Origin: Oligosphaeraceae bacterium
Lineage (GTDB): Bacteria > Verrucomicrobiota > Lentisphaeria > Oligosphaerales > Oligosphaeraceae
Assembly (NCBI GenBank): GCA_012515455.1
Contig: JAAYYJ010000366.1
Coordinates: 1-6,207 of the forward strand
Length of the DNA stretch: 6,207 bases
Direction of reading: 5' to 3'
Shown: piece by piece, positions 6,131-6,207 of the stretch
Layout: each line of letters starts with the position of its first letter
Numbering within the stretch: position 1 is the first letter of the stretch
Program-made: the position numbers and the translations under genes
Notes under the pieces: generated by a model
The model's input: the letters and a program-made list of their open reading frames with translations, nothing else
What the model was told of the DNA's origin: nothing
The model's database searches: none

Positions 6131-6207
6131 GGGGTTGTAGCGCAATTGGTTAGAGCATCGCCCTGTCACGGCGAAGGTCGCGGGTTCGAATCCCGTCAAC
6201 CCCGCCA
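6131..6207 (+). tRNA. tRNA-Asp (anticodon GTC)
   Basis: The full cloverleaf is visible. The acceptor stem GGGGTTG (6131-6137) pairs with CAACCCC (6197-6203), followed by discriminator G6204 and encoded CCA at 6205-6207. The D arm is GCGC/GAGC around AATTGGTTA, with one G-A mismatch (position 12-23). The anticodon stem TCGCC (6158-6162) pairs with GGCGA (6170-6174), and the seven-base loop CTGTCAC holds GTC at 6165-6167. The variable loop is AGGTC. The T stem GCGGG (6180-6184) pairs with CCCGT (6192-6196) around TTCGAAT. The GUC anticodon with G73 identifies the aspartate tRNA, reading GAC and GAU. The gene ends at the last base of the window. Confidence 0.97.

Noticed and set aside
1..6207. 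CRISPR array, insertion sequence, prophage or toxin-antitoxin system
   Set aside because: No regularly spaced repeats, terminal inverted repeats, transposase or integrase motifs, or small paired genes were seen on either strand.

Overview
This is a GC-rich bacterial window, read almost entirely on the + strand. It holds six protein genes, the first cut by the left edge, and a tRNA-Asp gene that ends exactly at the right edge. No phage, transposon, CRISPR or repeat signal was seen. High GC, dense same-strand packing and the PIG-L / PAQR / SpoU mix would fit a PVC-group bacterium such as Lentisphaerota or Planctomycetota. That is a low-confidence impression from protein style, not a measured result.

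Layout: (1) 1-327, C-terminal 108 residues of a PIG-L (LmbE-like) deacetylase. (2) 402-1133, a seven-helix PAQR/hemolysin III membrane protein. (3) 1140-1919, a SpoU/TrmH-type RNA 2'-O-ribose methyltransferase. (4) 1949-2533, an exported phosphatase of the dual-specificity/tyrosine phosphatase superfamily. (5) 2559-5267, a 902-residue fusion of an M28/DUF4910-like aminopeptidase domain, a winged-helix-like segment and an AAC(3)-type N-acetyltransferase domain. (6) 5284-5952, a class I SAM-dependent methyltransferase. (7) 5953-6130, an intergenic stretch with an AT-rich putative promoter. (8) 6131-6207, tRNA-Asp(GUC) with encoded CCA.

Genes 2 to 6 are separated by 6 to 29 bases and are probably co-transcribed; the PIG-L gene lies 74 bases upstream and may belong to the same unit. 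The first part looks like unrelated housekeeping functions. The most interesting part is the fusion gene with the methyltransferase 16 bases downstream. Peptidase/amidase-like, acyltransferase and methyltransferase activities together suggest tailoring of an amino sugar, glycan or small peptide-like molecule in the cytoplasm, and a PIG-L deacetylase nearby would fit amino-sugar chemistry. The substrate cannot be read from the sequence. The AAC(3) domain should not be taken as evidence of aminoglycoside resistance.
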